The translations under genes and the position numbers were made by a program. Positions 7,721 through 17,757 of a stretch of DNA of 64,000 bases are shown one piece after another. Under the pieces are notes generated by a model. That model saw only the letters and a program-made list of their open reading frames with translations. It did not search any database and was not told where the DNA came from. The first letter of the stretch is position 1. The number at the start of each line of letters is the position of its first letter. This DNA is from Bacteroidota bacterium (GTDB lineage Bacteria; Bacteroidota; Bacteroidia; Sphingobacteriales; Sphingobacteriaceae), in the NCBI GenBank assembly GCA_013289045.1, contig JABDAU010000006.1:1-64000 (forward strand), given 5' to 3'.

Positions 7721-10700
7721 ATGAAGAAAAAGCTACTATTCCTTCTTCTTTTGAGCTTTTTTACGCTTACCAGTGCTTTTGCTCAAAGAAACCTGACCAT
7801 TACAGGTACGATTACAGACGCAGATACTAAAGAGGCATTAATAGGCGCTTCTGTACGCGTAAAGGGCACCGGTGTTGGCGCCCAAACCGATGTTAATGGA
7901 AAATACACCATCAGTGCACCGTCAGGATCAACATTGGTCTTCTCTTATATTAATTATACCTCATCGGAAGTTGCCGTTCCTGAAACTGCAAAACCAGTAT
8001 TAAATGTACAACTGGCCGTTAATAAACAGCAGTTGGCCGAGGTAACCATCCTGGGTACGTATGGTAACAACAAAAAAGTCGATAATATACTCGGTACCAA
8101 CATTATTGTTGGCGGCGACCAAACCCAGGACAAACCAAATCCAACGGTACTGGACGCGCTCCAGGGCCGTGTACCGGGCTTGAGCATCCTCTCAGGTTCG
8201 GGCGAGCCGGGTTCTTTGCCTTCTGTACGTTTGCATGGGTTAGGCTCTTTATTGTCAGGTACTGATCCGCTGTATATTTTAGATGGTGTTGCGGTAAGCT
8301 CTGCAACTATATTAACCATAAACCCGGACGATATACAGGAAACCAACGTGCTGACGGATGCCGTATCGCTTTCCATCTACGGTTCGCGTGCAGCAAATGG
8401 GGTAATTGTGATCACTACTAAACAGGGCTCTTTCAATCAGCCTACAACCGTTACTTTCAGCAGCCAGTACGGCGTATCGAACATCGCGAATACAGCTTTC
8501 TACAACAGCTTTATGAACGCCGACCAATGGAAGAGTTTTGAAGTAAACGCAGGCTTAATAACGCAGAGCGAGCTCAACAGCCAATTAGCTGCCTTGCCGG
8601 TGCAAAATGCCAATACTTTGTGGTATAAATATTACTACAAAAGCAATGTGCCGATGTATAACGAGAACATCGATATATCAGGCGGCGGTGGCAAAACCTC
8701 CTATTTCGTTTCAGGCGGATATGTAAATCAGCAGGGTATAGCCTACCGTTCGGGATATGACCGTTACACCTTGCGCTCGAACGTTAACTCAAGCATCAAT
8801 AACTGGCTGCGTTTCGGTATCAACCTGGGTTTGGAGTATGACCAGAGGGATGCTAATGGTTATGCCAGCAACAATTTAAATGGCGGCCTTGCTATGTTTA
8901 TCCCGCCAATTTATTCTCCATATGGCGCCAACGGTCAGCGTTTAACGGTAATACCGGGTATAAACCTGTATGATCCACGCTACCTGGCCCGCGAAATTCC
9001 CGACAACGTTAACAATGTTCAGGTAGATCCTACTGCTTATATCCAGATCAACCCGATTGAAGGATTAACCCTTAAATCACAGGGCGGTTTGGATGCTTCA
9101 GATCAAACAGAAAACCAGTTGCGTTTGCCATCATTCCTTGGCAACCCGGGCAATGGTACTGTAAACGACATTTTTACCCGCGACGTAGCAAAAACGTTTA
9201 CCAATACTGCCGAATATAAATTTACCGTAGCCAAGCTAAATCATTTCGACCTGCTGGCTGGCCAGGAATATGAGGATGAAACCACTTCAGCTTTCAATGG
9301 TTCGGGCCAAGGCTTATCGGATGACCGTTTGTTAGGATTGGGGAATGCTCCAAATAAAGTAACTATCGGCAGTTCTCAATATGATTATGCTTATAATTCA
9401 TTCTTCGGAAGGCTGGAGTATAACTATAATAACAAGTATTATGCAGAGGGATCTGTCCGTAATGACGAATCATCAAGGTTTGGCGCATTGCACCGCTCGG
9501 GTACCTTCTGGTCTGCCGGTTTATCATGGGAAGCCAAGAAAGAAGATTTCCTGAAAAACGTTTCGTGGATAGACAAGTTAACCATCAAAGCTAACACCGG
9601 TACATCGGGTAACTCCGAAATATTGGGTACCGGCAACGGCGAAGTACAGGATTATTCAAGTTTGCCGCTGTTAACCGGCACCTCTTTCTATAATGGTGTC
9701 GGCGGGTATTCTATTTCGCAGCCGGGTTATCCATCATTAACATGGGAACAACAGCAACTGACCACTTTCGGTATCGATGCGTCATTCCTCGACAGGATCA
9801 GGCTGAACATTTCTTATTACATCCGTTCAACCTCTAACATGGTATTGGGTGTGCCTGTTCCGTTTACATCGGGCTTTGCTTCTATCAATGAAAATACCGG
9901 TACACTGCAAAACAAAGGTTTCAATATAGGTTTTGAAGCTGATGTTTGGAAAGATCCTGAACACCAAGGCTATGTAACCTTATTTACCAATGCCGAAATT
10001 ACCCATAATAAGGTAACTGCATTGTTTGGAGGCAGGAAGGATTTCCCTCAGCCAAATTATTTGCAGGCCTGGGTAGTTGGCCAGCCGGTGACATTCTATT
10101 TGCCGCTTTTTAAAGGTGTAAACTCGCAAACAGGCGCGCCCGAATGGTATCTGCCGGGTTCAAATCCGTCGGTTCTTCAAAAGGATCCAAAACAGGTTAC
10201 CAGTGATTACGACCAGACCGCGCTTCAGCAAAATTCAGGCGTTGGCCAGTTTGCGCCACTCACAGGCGGCTTTGGTTTGCGTGCAGGATATAAAGGCGTT
10301 ACCATCGAATCGCTCTTCAACTTCGCTTTAGGAAAGCATATGCTGAATAATGATGCATTCTATTTCGAGAATGCCAACGTATTTGCAGGCTACAATGCAC
10401 TTAAAGTTGTACAGGATTACTGGAAAAAACCTGGAGACGTAGCCCGTTTCCCTGATATCAATAACTACCAGATGTCGCAGTTCGATTCAAGCCTGCTCGA
10501 AAATGCATCGTTCATGAGGTTAAAAGATCTTACCGTAAGTTATTCGTTGCCGCAATCTATCCTTGGGCAAGGCAAGGCATTTAAAAATGTTAAGCTATTT
10601 GTTGACGGCCGTAACCTGTTCACGGTTACCAAATATACCGGCCCGGATCCTGAAGCTGATTCAAACTTAACCTACGGAGCGTATCCGAATACCAAGCAAT

Positions 10701-10729
10701 ATTCAGTAGGCGTAAAGGCGACTTTCTAA
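7721..10729 (+). CDS. SusC/RagA-family TonB-dependent outer-membrane transporter
   Basis: This outer-membrane importer has about 1002 residues and works with the SusD lipoprotein encoded next. The chosen ATG (MKKKLLFLLLLSFF) starts directly at a signal peptide ending SAFAQ; an in-frame ATG seven codons upstream is also possible. After it come a carboxypeptidase-regulatory-like beta-sandwich (about 25-100), the plug domain (about 120-235; LDALQGRVPGLSIL, GTDPLYILDGV, IYGSRAANGVIVITTK) and the 22-strand barrel up to a C-terminal strand ending VKATF. It lacks an N-terminal STN signalling domain, so unlike the second SusC of this window it should not drive a FecR/sigma cascade. The substrate is unknown, presumably an oligosaccharide. 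Confidence 0.93.
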   Translation: MKKKLLFLLLLSFFTLTSAFAQRNLTITGTITDADTKEALIGASVRVKGTGVGAQTDVNGKYTISAPSGSTLVFSYINYTSSEVAVPETAKPVLNVQLAVNKQQLAEVTILGTYGNNKKVDNILGTNIIVGGDQTQDKPNPTVLDALQGRVPGLSILSGSGEPGSLPSVRLHGLGSLLSGTDPLYILDGVAVSSATILTINPDDIQETNVLTDAVSLSIYGSRAANGVIVITTKQGSFNQPTTVTFSSQYGVSNIANTAFYNSFMNADQWKSFEVNAGLITQSELNSQLAALPVQNANTLWYKYYYKSNVPMYNENIDISGGGGKTSYFVSGGYVNQQGIAYRSGYDRYTLRSNVNSSINNWLRFGINLGLEYDQRDANGYASNNLNGGLAMFIPPIYSPYGANGQRLTVIPGINLYDPRYLAREIPDNVNNVQVDPTAYIQINPIEGLTLKSQGGLDASDQTENQLRLPSFLGNPGNGTVNDIFTRDVAKTFTNTAEYKFTVAKLNHFDLLAGQEYEDETTSAFNGSGQGLSDDRLLGLGNAPNKVTIGSSQYDYAYNSFFGRLEYNYNNKYYAEGSVRNDESSRFGALHRSGTFWSAGLSWEAKKEDFLKNVSWIDKLTIKANTGTSGNSEILGTGNGEVQDYSSLPLLTGTSFYNGVGGYSISQPGYPSLTWEQQQLTTFGIDASFLDRIRLNISYYIRSTSNMVLGVPVPFTSGFASINENTGTLQNKGFNIGFEADVWKDPEHQGYVTLFTNAEITHNKVTALFGGRKDFPQPNYLQAWVVGQPVTFYLPLFKGVNSQTGAPEWYLPGSNPSVLQKDPKQVTSDYDQTALQQNSGVGQFAPLTGGFGLRAGYKGVTIESLFNFALGKHMLNNDAFYFENANVFAGYNALKVVQDYWKKPGDVARFPDINNYQMSQFDSSLLENASFMRLKDLTVSYSLPQSILGQGKAFKNVKLFVDGRNLFTVTKYTGPDPEADSNLTYGAYPNTKQYSVGVKATF

Positions 10730-10759
10730 TATTTTATTCAACATTCAACTTATATAAAG

Positions 10760-12250
10760 ATGAAAAAACTACATATATATCTACTAACGGGGTTAACAGT
10801 TTTGGCCGGGATCACCTCGTGCAAAAAAATTAATTCGTTAAACCCTCATGATGCGATCGGCCTTAATACCGGCTTCGAAAGCATACAGGATGCGGCAAAG
10901 TGGGATGCAGGCACCTATTCGGCCCTGAGAGGAAACTTTGACATGACGCATGATATTACAGATATACAGGCAGATTATTTAAACATAACCACCACCGAAG
11001 GCAACATTAACGGCGGCCAGTACAAATGGGGCGCATTCTTTTTAGCCGACATGGTATCGGGCTACTGGGAAAGCTACTATGCCGCAATTGCAAACATTGA
11101 CGCTGCAATTACCGGCTTTAAAAATATCCCGACTGCTAATGCTACCGATGCTGCAAGCTTAAAGCAGTACACCGGCGATCTGTACCTGGCAAGGGCCTAT
11201 TATTTCCACCGTTTGGTGTTGCGGTATGCAAAGCCTTATAACCCAGCCACTGCAGCTTCAGACCCGGGTGTGCCTATTGTATTGACCTATGATGTGAATG
11301 CACAGCCTGGCAGGTCGACTGTTAAAGCAGTTTATGATCAGATCCTGTCGGACATCGGTACAGCCGAAGGGTTGCTGGCAGATATACACGGACAACAAGG
11401 CGCCTCGTTATTTAATATAGACGTGGCTACAGCTTTGGAAGCCCGTGTAAGGCTTGATATGCAGGATTGGGCCGGTGCTTACGCCGCAGCCAATAAACTG
11501 ATCTCAGCCGGTAAATACCCACTGATATCGAACCTGGCAGATTTTCAGTCCTATTGGACTAATGATGACATCCAGGAGTCTATTTACCAGTCATTCACTA
11601 ACACCACAACCGAGCAGCCTGTCGGGAGCTGGCCGTATTTAAATTTTCTTACCTCAGTTAATGCCTATGATCCATCTTATGTTCCTACAGGTGCGATAAT
11701 TGGTTTATATTCAAATACCGATATCCGAAAAGGCGCCTATTTTGCCGACGAGCCTATAAATATCAATGGCATAAAGGGAACGCTTACTTTGGTAAATAAA
11801 TATCCGGGCAATCCTATATTCTATGCGGGATCGGCCGTATCTACTTATCAGAATGCGCCAAAACCATTTCGCATAGCCGAGATGTATTTGATAGCTGCCG
11901 AAGCTGCCGCTAATAATTCGGATGCTGCCAACGCTTTAACTGCGCTAAATGCCCTGCATAAAGCACGCTGCGGGACTACTTATGTAGGCCTGGCCTCAAC
12001 TGCTTTAAGGGACACCATCAGGAGCGAAAGGACACGCGAACTTGCTTTTGAAGGTTTCCGTTTAGACGACCTGGAGCGCTGGGGACTTGGTTTCACCAGG
12101 ACTGATCCGCAAAACACCAACGTTCTGCTAACCGGGGCCAGTACCATCAATTTATCTATTGCCGCCGGCGATAATAAATTTGTGTGGGGATTGCCAAGCA
12201 ATGATATTACGCTTAACCCTAATTTAAAGCCGCAAAATCTGGGCTGGTAA
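10760..12250 (+). CDS. SusD/RagB-family nutrient-binding lipoprotein
   Basis: This surface lipoprotein of 496 residues caps the partner SusC barrel. The lipobox is visible as LAGITSC near residue 21. Typical SusD elements follow: an N-terminal SusD-like region with TPR helices (YLARAYYFHRLVLRYAKP), the segment KPFRIAEMYLIAAEAAANN, and the terminal motif RELAFEGFRLDDLERWG. The 30-base gap to SusC indicates one transcript. The binding specificity cannot be read. Confidence 0.93.
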   Translation: MKKLHIYLLTGLTVLAGITSCKKINSLNPHDAIGLNTGFESIQDAAKWDAGTYSALRGNFDMTHDITDIQADYLNITTTEGNINGGQYKWGAFFLADMVSGYWESYYAAIANIDAAITGFKNIPTANATDAASLKQYTGDLYLARAYYFHRLVLRYAKPYNPATAASDPGVPIVLTYDVNAQPGRSTVKAVYDQILSDIGTAEGLLADIHGQQGASLFNIDVATALEARVRLDMQDWAGAYAAANKLISAGKYPLISNLADFQSYWTNDDIQESIYQSFTNTTTEQPVGSWPYLNFLTSVNAYDPSYVPTGAIIGLYSNTDIRKGAYFADEPININGIKGTLTLVNKYPGNPIFYAGSAVSTYQNAPKPFRIAEMYLIAAEAAANNSDAANALTALNALHKARCGTTYVGLASTALRDTIRSERTRELAFEGFRLDDLERWGLGFTRTDPQNTNVLLTGASTINLSIAAGDNKFVWGLPSNDITLNPNLKPQNLGW

Positions 12251-12278
12251 TTAGTGGTGTATCGATATTGAAAAATTC

Positions 12279-12312
12279 AACCCGTCTTCATTATAATGAG
12301 GGCGGGTTTTTA
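12279..12312. terminator. terminator hairpin between susD and the sigma gene
   Basis: AACCCGTCTTCAT pairs with ATGAGGGCGGGTT (two G-U pairs) and is followed by Ts on the plus strand. It lies between two convergent genes. On the minus strand the stem is followed by a weaker T run, so it could also end the sigma-factor transcript. Confidence 0.75.
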
Positions 12313-12338
12313 ATTAGGAAATAAAAATTAAGATGCGA

Positions 12339-12884
12339 TTATTTTGCCGGCCTTAAGATCTCAGCGATCTTTTTTACGGCGATGATGAGTTGGTTCTCCA
12401 CAGTTTTTACCGAGATATTTAAAAGCGTAGCTACTTCCTTGTAACGCAGCCCGTCGATCTTCACCAGTTTAAATATCATTTTACAGCGTACCGGAAGTTT
12501 ATTGATAAGTGCGTTAAGGTCTGATGCCTGTTCTTTGGTGATCAAAAGGCTTTCCGGGTCGATGCTGATATGGCTGCATTCATTATATAACGAATCGATA
12601 TCCAGATGGCGGTGCTTGGCCTCGTTACGGATATAGTTTAGCGACAGGTTTTTTATCGATACGTATAAGTAGGTGTTCAAGTTTGCGATGGCAGTAAAGT
12701 CGTCGCGCTTTTTCCATAGGTTGATCAGCACGTCGTGTACGATCTCCTCTGCTGCTTCTTTGCTATGTACAATGGAAAAGGCAAAACGGTAAAGCTTAAC
12801 AAAGTATTGGCGGTACACGTCTTTAAAAACGAGTTCATCCTTAAGGATAGCCCAGTCAAATTTTTCGTTAAGTAGTATCTGCAT
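12339..12884 (-). CDS. ECF RNA polymerase sigma factor (FecI-like, Bacteroidetes type)
   Basis: This 181-residue extracytoplasmic-function sigma factor has a region 2 helix pair (VYRQYFVKLYRFAFSIVHSK, then EEIVHDVLINLWKKRDDF) and a region 4 helix-turn-helix (LRYKEVATLLNISVKTVENQ). The usual role is to activate a SusC/SusD operon when the matching FecR anti-sigma senses substrate binding by an STN-bearing SusC. That chain is present here, with FecR and an STN-type SusC just to the right. Unusually, this gene is divergent from fecR rather than upstream of it in the same operon. Confidence 0.92.
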   Translation of the reverse strand: MQILLNEKFDWAILKDELVFKDVYRQYFVKLYRFAFSIVHSKEAAEEIVHDVLINLWKKRDDFTAIANLNTYLYVSIKNLSLNYIRNEAKHRHLDIDSLYNECSHISIDPESLLITKEQASDLNALINKLPVRCKMIFKLVKIDGLRYKEVATLLNISVKTVENQLIIAVKKIAEILRPAK

Positions 12885-13018
12885 AGCGTTGGTGGCGCGT
12901 TTACAATAGGTTGAATAAAGGTAAGGTAATTTTACCTGATATAACAGCTATAAATTAAGTTTAAAAAAAAATTATTTCTTCTTGGGGGTTTTTCAAAATT
13001 GCTGTGTCTTTACCTATA
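12885..13018. promoter_or_regulatory. divergent promoter region between sigma factor and FecR
   Basis: This 134-base AT-rich gap must hold start signals for both genes. It contains the inverted repeat AGGTAA-TT-TTACCT at 12924-12937. The core GTAATTTTAC is also found just before the injection-system operon. No convincing -33/-7 pair was identified by eye. Confidence 0.4.
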
Positions 13019-14113
13019 ATGGCACCAGAAGAAAAAATTTGGCAATTGATAGCGCGGGCTGTATCGGGCGAAATAAACCCGGAGGAACTTGAAGAGCTCG
13101 AAGCGATATTTAATGCCCAACCACAATACCGTGCCGATTTCGAAAATATAAAAAGCCTTAGCCTTGACCATGAGCATTTGCCGTTGATCGATGAGCGCCG
13201 TGCCATGGAACGCGGACTTGAAAAATTCAATAACGAATTTGCCGATAGTAACATCGCCGACAGGCCGCTATTCCAAACCAGGCTTGAACCTTTAAGGGCA
13301 AGAAGCTTTAGGAAATGGTACGCTGCCGCCGCCGTTATCGCATTTTTTATGGCAAGTATATTGGTGTTTTACAAGCTCCGTACAAAACCAACACAGGTAT
13401 CTTCCGAACTGCTGCTCACCCATTACGGGCAGCGCATAAAAGCAACACTGCCTGATGGCTCAGTGGTTTGGCTAAATGCCGGATCATCTATAAAATATGT
13501 AAACAACATCCGCGATGGTAAACGGGAGGTAATGCTCAACGGCGAAGCTTATTTTGATGTAAAACACGATGCTGTGCATCCTTTTGTAGTGCATGCAGGT
13601 AAGCTTAACGTGGTGGTATTAGGCACAGCCTTTAACATTAAGGCCTATAACACCGAACCTTATATAGAAACCACGCTGATAAGGGGCAAAGTTGAGATAT
13701 TGAACACAGTAAAACCAGGTGCGCCTATTGTGTTGTTACCCAATCAAAAGGTACGGGTAGATACACAAACCAATACCAATAATAAAGTGGTGCTGTTTGG
13801 CAAACATGTAGTAAAGGATTCGACTGTAATGCCGCGTAAAAAAGAGTTTATTGCAGAAGTACCGGATACAACTATAGTCGAAACTGCCTGGGTAGATAAT
13901 AAGCTATCCTTTAAGAACGAGGATTTTGCAAGCTTGGCCCGCCAACTAAACCGCTGGTTTGCGGTAAATATTACGTTTGATAATGACAAATACGTGGACA
14001 GGCACTTTACCGGGACATTTAAAAATCAAAATATTGATGAGGTGATGCAGGCTTTACAGCTAACGGAGTCATTTCATTATAGTATAAATAACGATCAAAT
14101 ACGCATTTGGTAA
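13019..14113 (+). CDS. FecR-family anti-sigma factor
   Basis: This inner-membrane anti-sigma factor of about 364 residues starts with a cytoplasmic sigma-binding part. A membrane helix (about 98-118, AAAVIAFFMASILVFY) precedes a periplasmic FecR domain (PDGSVVWLNAGSSIKY, GEAYFDVKHD, VVVLGTAFNIKAY) and a C-terminal DUF4974 domain (LSFKNEDFASLARQLNRWF to the end). The ATG reading MAPEEK was chosen over an in-frame GTG five codons earlier, since neither has a clear Shine-Dalgarno sequence and ATG is the commoner start. It should hold the divergent sigma factor until signalled by the STN domain of the SusC encoded next. Confidence 0.92.
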   Translation: MAPEEKIWQLIARAVSGEINPEELEELEAIFNAQPQYRADFENIKSLSLDHEHLPLIDERRAMERGLEKFNNEFADSNIADRPLFQTRLEPLRARSFRKWYAAAAVIAFFMASILVFYKLRTKPTQVSSELLLTHYGQRIKATLPDGSVVWLNAGSSIKYVNNIRDGKREVMLNGEAYFDVKHDAVHPFVVHAGKLNVVVLGTAFNIKAYNTEPYIETTLIRGKVEILNTVKPGAPIVLLPNQKVRVDTQTNTNNKVVLFGKHVVKDSTVMPRKKEFIAEVPDTTIVETAWVDNKLSFKNEDFASLARQLNRWFAVNITFDNDKYVDRHFTGTFKNQNIDEVMQALQLTESFHYSINNDQIRIW

Positions 14114-14195
14114 AACCAATACCAAACCTAAAAAAGAAGAAAGGCAAAACCTATGACTTAAAGACTACACCACACCTGTTAGTCTCAATAAAAAA

Positions 14196-14217
14196 AGGAA
14201 GTGCGGGAACACTTCCT
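14196..14217 (-). terminator. hairpin with minus-strand T tract in the second susC leader
   Basis: The perfect inverted repeat AGGAAGTG / CACTTCCT (loop CGGGAA) is preceded on the plus strand by seven As, so on the minus strand it reads as a hairpin followed by a T run. No minus-strand protein gene is nearby. It could end a short antisense RNA starting near the susC start codon. A -7-like TACTTTTG lies on the minus strand at 14298-14305, but no -33 box was found. Confidence 0.5.
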
Positions 14218-14304
14218 CTGTTGGGGCTTTCCGTCAATTAACCTAACATCTGGCTGGATAAAAGGCTTTTTATTAGAATTTTATTAACCTCAACATTCAA
14301 AAGT

Positions 14305-17300
14305 ATGAAAAAAACTTTTAGTTATTTCATCGACCGTCCTATTGTCAAAAAAATTCTGTTGTGTGTGAAATTAACATTTACTCTATTCTTTATAGCCCTG
14401 CTCCATGTTTCGGCAGCAGTGCATTCACAGGAGAAGCTGAACATTAATGTTAAAAACATCAATCTTGAGAAATTTTTCGACCTGCTGGAGAAAAAAAGCA
14501 ACTACTCCTTTTTGTATAACAACCAGGCCATACCTGATAAAGTTGTTAATGTAGAACTAAAGGAACTCACCGTTCCGCAGATCCTCGATCACGCTTTGCA
14601 AAATACCGGTTTATCATACCGGGTGCTATCAGACAAGCTCATCGTAATTACACAATCAATAGGCCCGCAAAACGCCGATGTAACCGTAACCGGTACAGTT
14701 ACCGATGAAAAAGGCGAACCCTTACCGGGCGCAACCATCGGCCTGCAAAACGGCAAAGGGCTTACAGTAACGGATATCAACGGCAAATTCTCCGTCACCG
14801 TGCCGGACAATGCCACACTACAGATCTCCTATATCGGCTATCAAACTGTAACCGCACCTGTCGCCGGGCAAACGAGGCTAAACATTGTGCTGAAGGAAAC
14901 CGGCGGAAACTTAAATGAAGTGGTCGTAACAGGTTACTCCACCCAAAGGAAGAAGGACCTTACCGGTGCAGTATCCATCATCAGCGCCAAAGATATCAAT
15001 GGCTTGCCTGTAGGCGGCGTCGACCAGATCATGCAGGGTAAAGCGGCAGGTGTTTCCATAACACAAAACACCGGTGCGCCGGGCGATGTTATATCGGTCC
15101 ACATCCGTGGGTTGGGTACAATAAACGGTACATCTCCTTTGTATATTATTGACGGCGTGCCTACTACCGATGGTATAAACGAAATAGCGCCTGATGATGT
15201 GGAAAGCATCAATATTCTTAAAGATGCATCTTCCGCTGCTATTTATGGCGCAAGGGCTGCCGGCGGGGTGGTAATTATTACTACCAAACACGGTACATCA
15301 GGCAAAGCTAAACTGAGTTTGAATGCTTATACCGGCGTACAGTCTGCCGCCCACCTTATACCAATGGCAAACACTGCACAGTATGTAAAAGCTTACAATA
15401 CCGCGGCAATAAACGACGGCAGGCCACAGATCTCTGACAGCTTAGCCAGCACATTGCCCGACGTTAACTGGTTAAAACAAATCCTCAGGCCGGCCCCTGA
15501 AACCAATGTCAACTTATCAGTTAGCGGCGGTAGTGACAATTCAAACTACATCGTGTCGGCCAATATTTTCAGCCAGGATGGTTTGATCAAAAATTCATCG
15601 TTCGACAGGTATAACCTCCGTACCGCGATCAATTCTTCTATAAGTAAGATACTCAAAATAGGTACTAACGTAAATCTATCCTACTCAAAAACGAGGTTGG
15701 TAGGCACTTCCGGCGATGGTTATTCCGGCGCACAGGCAAGCGTTGTACGCTACGCTTTATTCCGTACGCCCGGTACACCGGTTTATGACCCGAGCGGGCA
15801 ATTTGTGTCAGTTCCCGAGCAGGATAACAGGTCGGGCGGTATAGGTAACTTCCTGGGCGATGGTTTAAACCCTGTACAGGAAGCCGCCAACACCAACGAT
15901 AATAACTATAGCTACGCCATACTCGGAGATCTTTTTGCCGAGTTGACACCGATAAAAAATCTGAAGATACGGTCGGATCTTGGTTTGGATATGAACATAT
16001 CCGATTACAAGCAATTCTATCCAACTTATGGTACGCCTTCAAACGATCCCTACCAGGGAGCCGGATATACAGGTAATTTAGGCGGACAACCGATCCAGAC
16101 TACTAATTCGCCGAATTCGCTGGCGCAATCAAATAACAATGAGCTCAATTATAACTGGACAAACACAGCCACTTATGATCTGAATTTCAGAAAACATGCG
16201 TTTACTTTTTTAGTAGGTACTGAGATCATCAAGCAAGATCAGCGCGGAACCAGTGCATCGCGAACCAGTTTTGTTAACCAGTCGCCCGATTTCCAATATT
16301 TGGATAACGGAAGCGCAACAGGCGAACAGAATGGTGGTGGTGAATCGCATTATGGTTATTTTTCTGTATTTGGTCGCGTAAATTACCAATACAACGAAAA
16401 ATACCTGGCAAGCTTTAATTACAGGTATGATGCTTCTTCAAAACTCGACCCTGATGCGCAATCGCAATCGGTTTATTCCGGTTCGTTAGGCTGGCGCATC
16501 AGCCAGGAGGATTTCATGAAAAATATTAAACCTATTTCGAACATGAAATTAAGGGTTGATATTGGCCAGGTGGGTAACTCGAATGCATTGGGCGATTATC
16601 CTTATCTATCTACTTTATTGGGAAATGTTTACTATCCATTTAATGGTACAACTAACCAGGGGTATACCATCAATGCCATCGGCAACCCGAATATCCGCTG
16701 GGAAGTTAGCACGCAGGAGGATGTAGGCCTTGACCTGGGTTTCTTCAATAATTCCCTCACGGCAACTATCGATTATTATATAAAAAATACCAACAACGTA
16801 TTGTTGCCGCTCTCCTTACCAACCAGCGCCGGCGAGGCCAGCGCACCGTTTATCAACGCAGGTAAAGTGCGCGACCAGGGCTTTGAATTGGAAGTGAGCT
16901 ACAATAAGCAGATCAGTAAGGATTGGGCATTCACTATTAGCGGAAACTTTGCAACGTTAAAAGACGACGTTGTTTCGCTTGATGGCGCCCCTCCGATCTC
17001 AAACGGACGTATTGATAATAACTACAATGCCACCCTTACCGCAGTGGGCCATCCTATCGGTTCATTTTACCTGATACAGCAGGAAGGCATTTTCCAGAAT
17101 ACGCAGCAGGTATTTACACATGCCTACCAGGGGCCGGGCATAAGGCCGGGCGACGTAATGTATAAAGACGCAAACAATGATGGTGTGATAAACGATGCTG
17201 ATAAAACCTTTGTTGGCAGCCCGATACCAAAATTTACATACGGCTTTACCGGTAATGTACAATACCAAAACTTCGACCTGACCGTATTTTTCCAGGGCGT

Positions 17301-17739
17301 ATATGGCAATAAAATATACGACCAGGTAAATACCGATATCGAAGGCTTCTACCGTCCGTTCAACATCACCGAAAGGATAGCTACACAAAGCTGGACAGGC
17401 CCCGGCACCAGCAACCAGTTCCCGATCCTGTCGTGGACGGATGCTACCAACAACAAGATGCCATCAACCCGTTTCCTGGAAAGCGGCTCTTATTTAAGGC
17501 TTAAGAACGTACAGCTTGGGTACAAATTAGGCGGTAATGTTTTAAAATCCCTCGGCATGTCGTCGGTAAGAGTGTTTGTGAGTGCGCAAAACCTGCTCAC
17601 CTTCACCAAATATACCGGGTTAGATCCTGAGCAATACAATAACAGCAACAACGGAAGTACGGTACAGGCAGTTGGTATTGACTGGGGAACTTACCCATCA
17701 TCGCGCGTGCTGACAGCGGGTATTAGTGCTAATTTCTAA
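14305..17739 (+). CDS. SusC/RagA-family TonB-dependent transporter with STN signalling domain
   Basis: This 1144-residue outer-membrane transporter has a long N-terminal leader with a hydrophobic stretch (LTFTLFFIALLHVSAAVHS). An STN domain (about 47-105, INLEKFFDLLEKKSNYSFLY) follows. Then come a carboxypeptidase-regulatory-like domain (about 128-215), the plug (IMQGKAAGVSI, GTSPLYIIDGVP, IYGARAAGGVVIITTK) and the beta-barrel ending TAGISANF. The STN domain, together with the FecR gene directly upstream, identifies it as the sensor of a trans-envelope sigma/anti-sigma relay. It is followed 18 bases on by its SusD partner. The neighbouring GH130 enzyme and sugar kinase suggest a mannose-containing glycan, by inference. 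Confidence 0.94.
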   Translation: MKKTFSYFIDRPIVKKILLCVKLTFTLFFIALLHVSAAVHSQEKLNINVKNINLEKFFDLLEKKSNYSFLYNNQAIPDKVVNVELKELTVPQILDHALQNTGLSYRVLSDKLIVITQSIGPQNADVTVTGTVTDEKGEPLPGATIGLQNGKGLTVTDINGKFSVTVPDNATLQISYIGYQTVTAPVAGQTRLNIVLKETGGNLNEVVVTGYSTQRKKDLTGAVSIISAKDINGLPVGGVDQIMQGKAAGVSITQNTGAPGDVISVHIRGLGTINGTSPLYIIDGVPTTDGINEIAPDDVESINILKDASSAAIYGARAAGGVVIITTKHGTSGKAKLSLNAYTGVQSAAHLIPMANTAQYVKAYNTAAINDGRPQISDSLASTLPDVNWLKQILRPAPETNVNLSVSGGSDNSNYIVSANIFSQDGLIKNSSFDRYNLRTAINSSISKILKIGTNVNLSYSKTRLVGTSGDGYSGAQASVVRYALFRTPGTPVYDPSGQFVSVPEQDNRSGGIGNFLGDGLNPVQEAANTNDNNYSYAILGDLFAELTPIKNLKIRSDLGLDMNISDYKQFYPTYGTPSNDPYQGAGYTGNLGGQPIQTTNSPNSLAQSNNNELNYNWTNTATYDLNFRKHAFTFLVGTEIIKQDQRGTSASRTSFVNQSPDFQYLDNGSATGEQNGGGESHYGYFSVFGRVNYQYNEKYLASFNYRYDASSKLDPDAQSQSVYSGSLGWRISQEDFMKNIKPISNMKLRVDIGQVGNSNALGDYPYLSTLLGNVYYPFNGTTNQGYTINAIGNPNIRWEVSTQEDVGLDLGFFNNSLTATIDYYIKNTNNVLLPLSLPTSAGEASAPFINAGKVRDQGFELEVSYNKQISKDWAFTISGNFATLKDDVVSLDGAPPISNGRIDNNYNATLTAVGHPIGSFYLIQQEGIFQNTQQVFTHAYQGPGIRPGDVMYKDANNDGVINDADKTFVGSPIPKFTYGFTGNVQYQNFDLTVFFQGVYGNKIYDQVNTDIEGFYRPFNITERIATQSWTGPGTSNQFPILSWTDATNNKMPSTRFLESGSYLRLKNVQLGYKLGGNVLKSLGMSSVRVFVSAQNLLTFTKYTGLDPEQYNNSNNGSTVQAVGIDWGTYPSSRVLTAGISANF

Positions 17740-17757
17740 TTTTTAAATAATAGAAAG

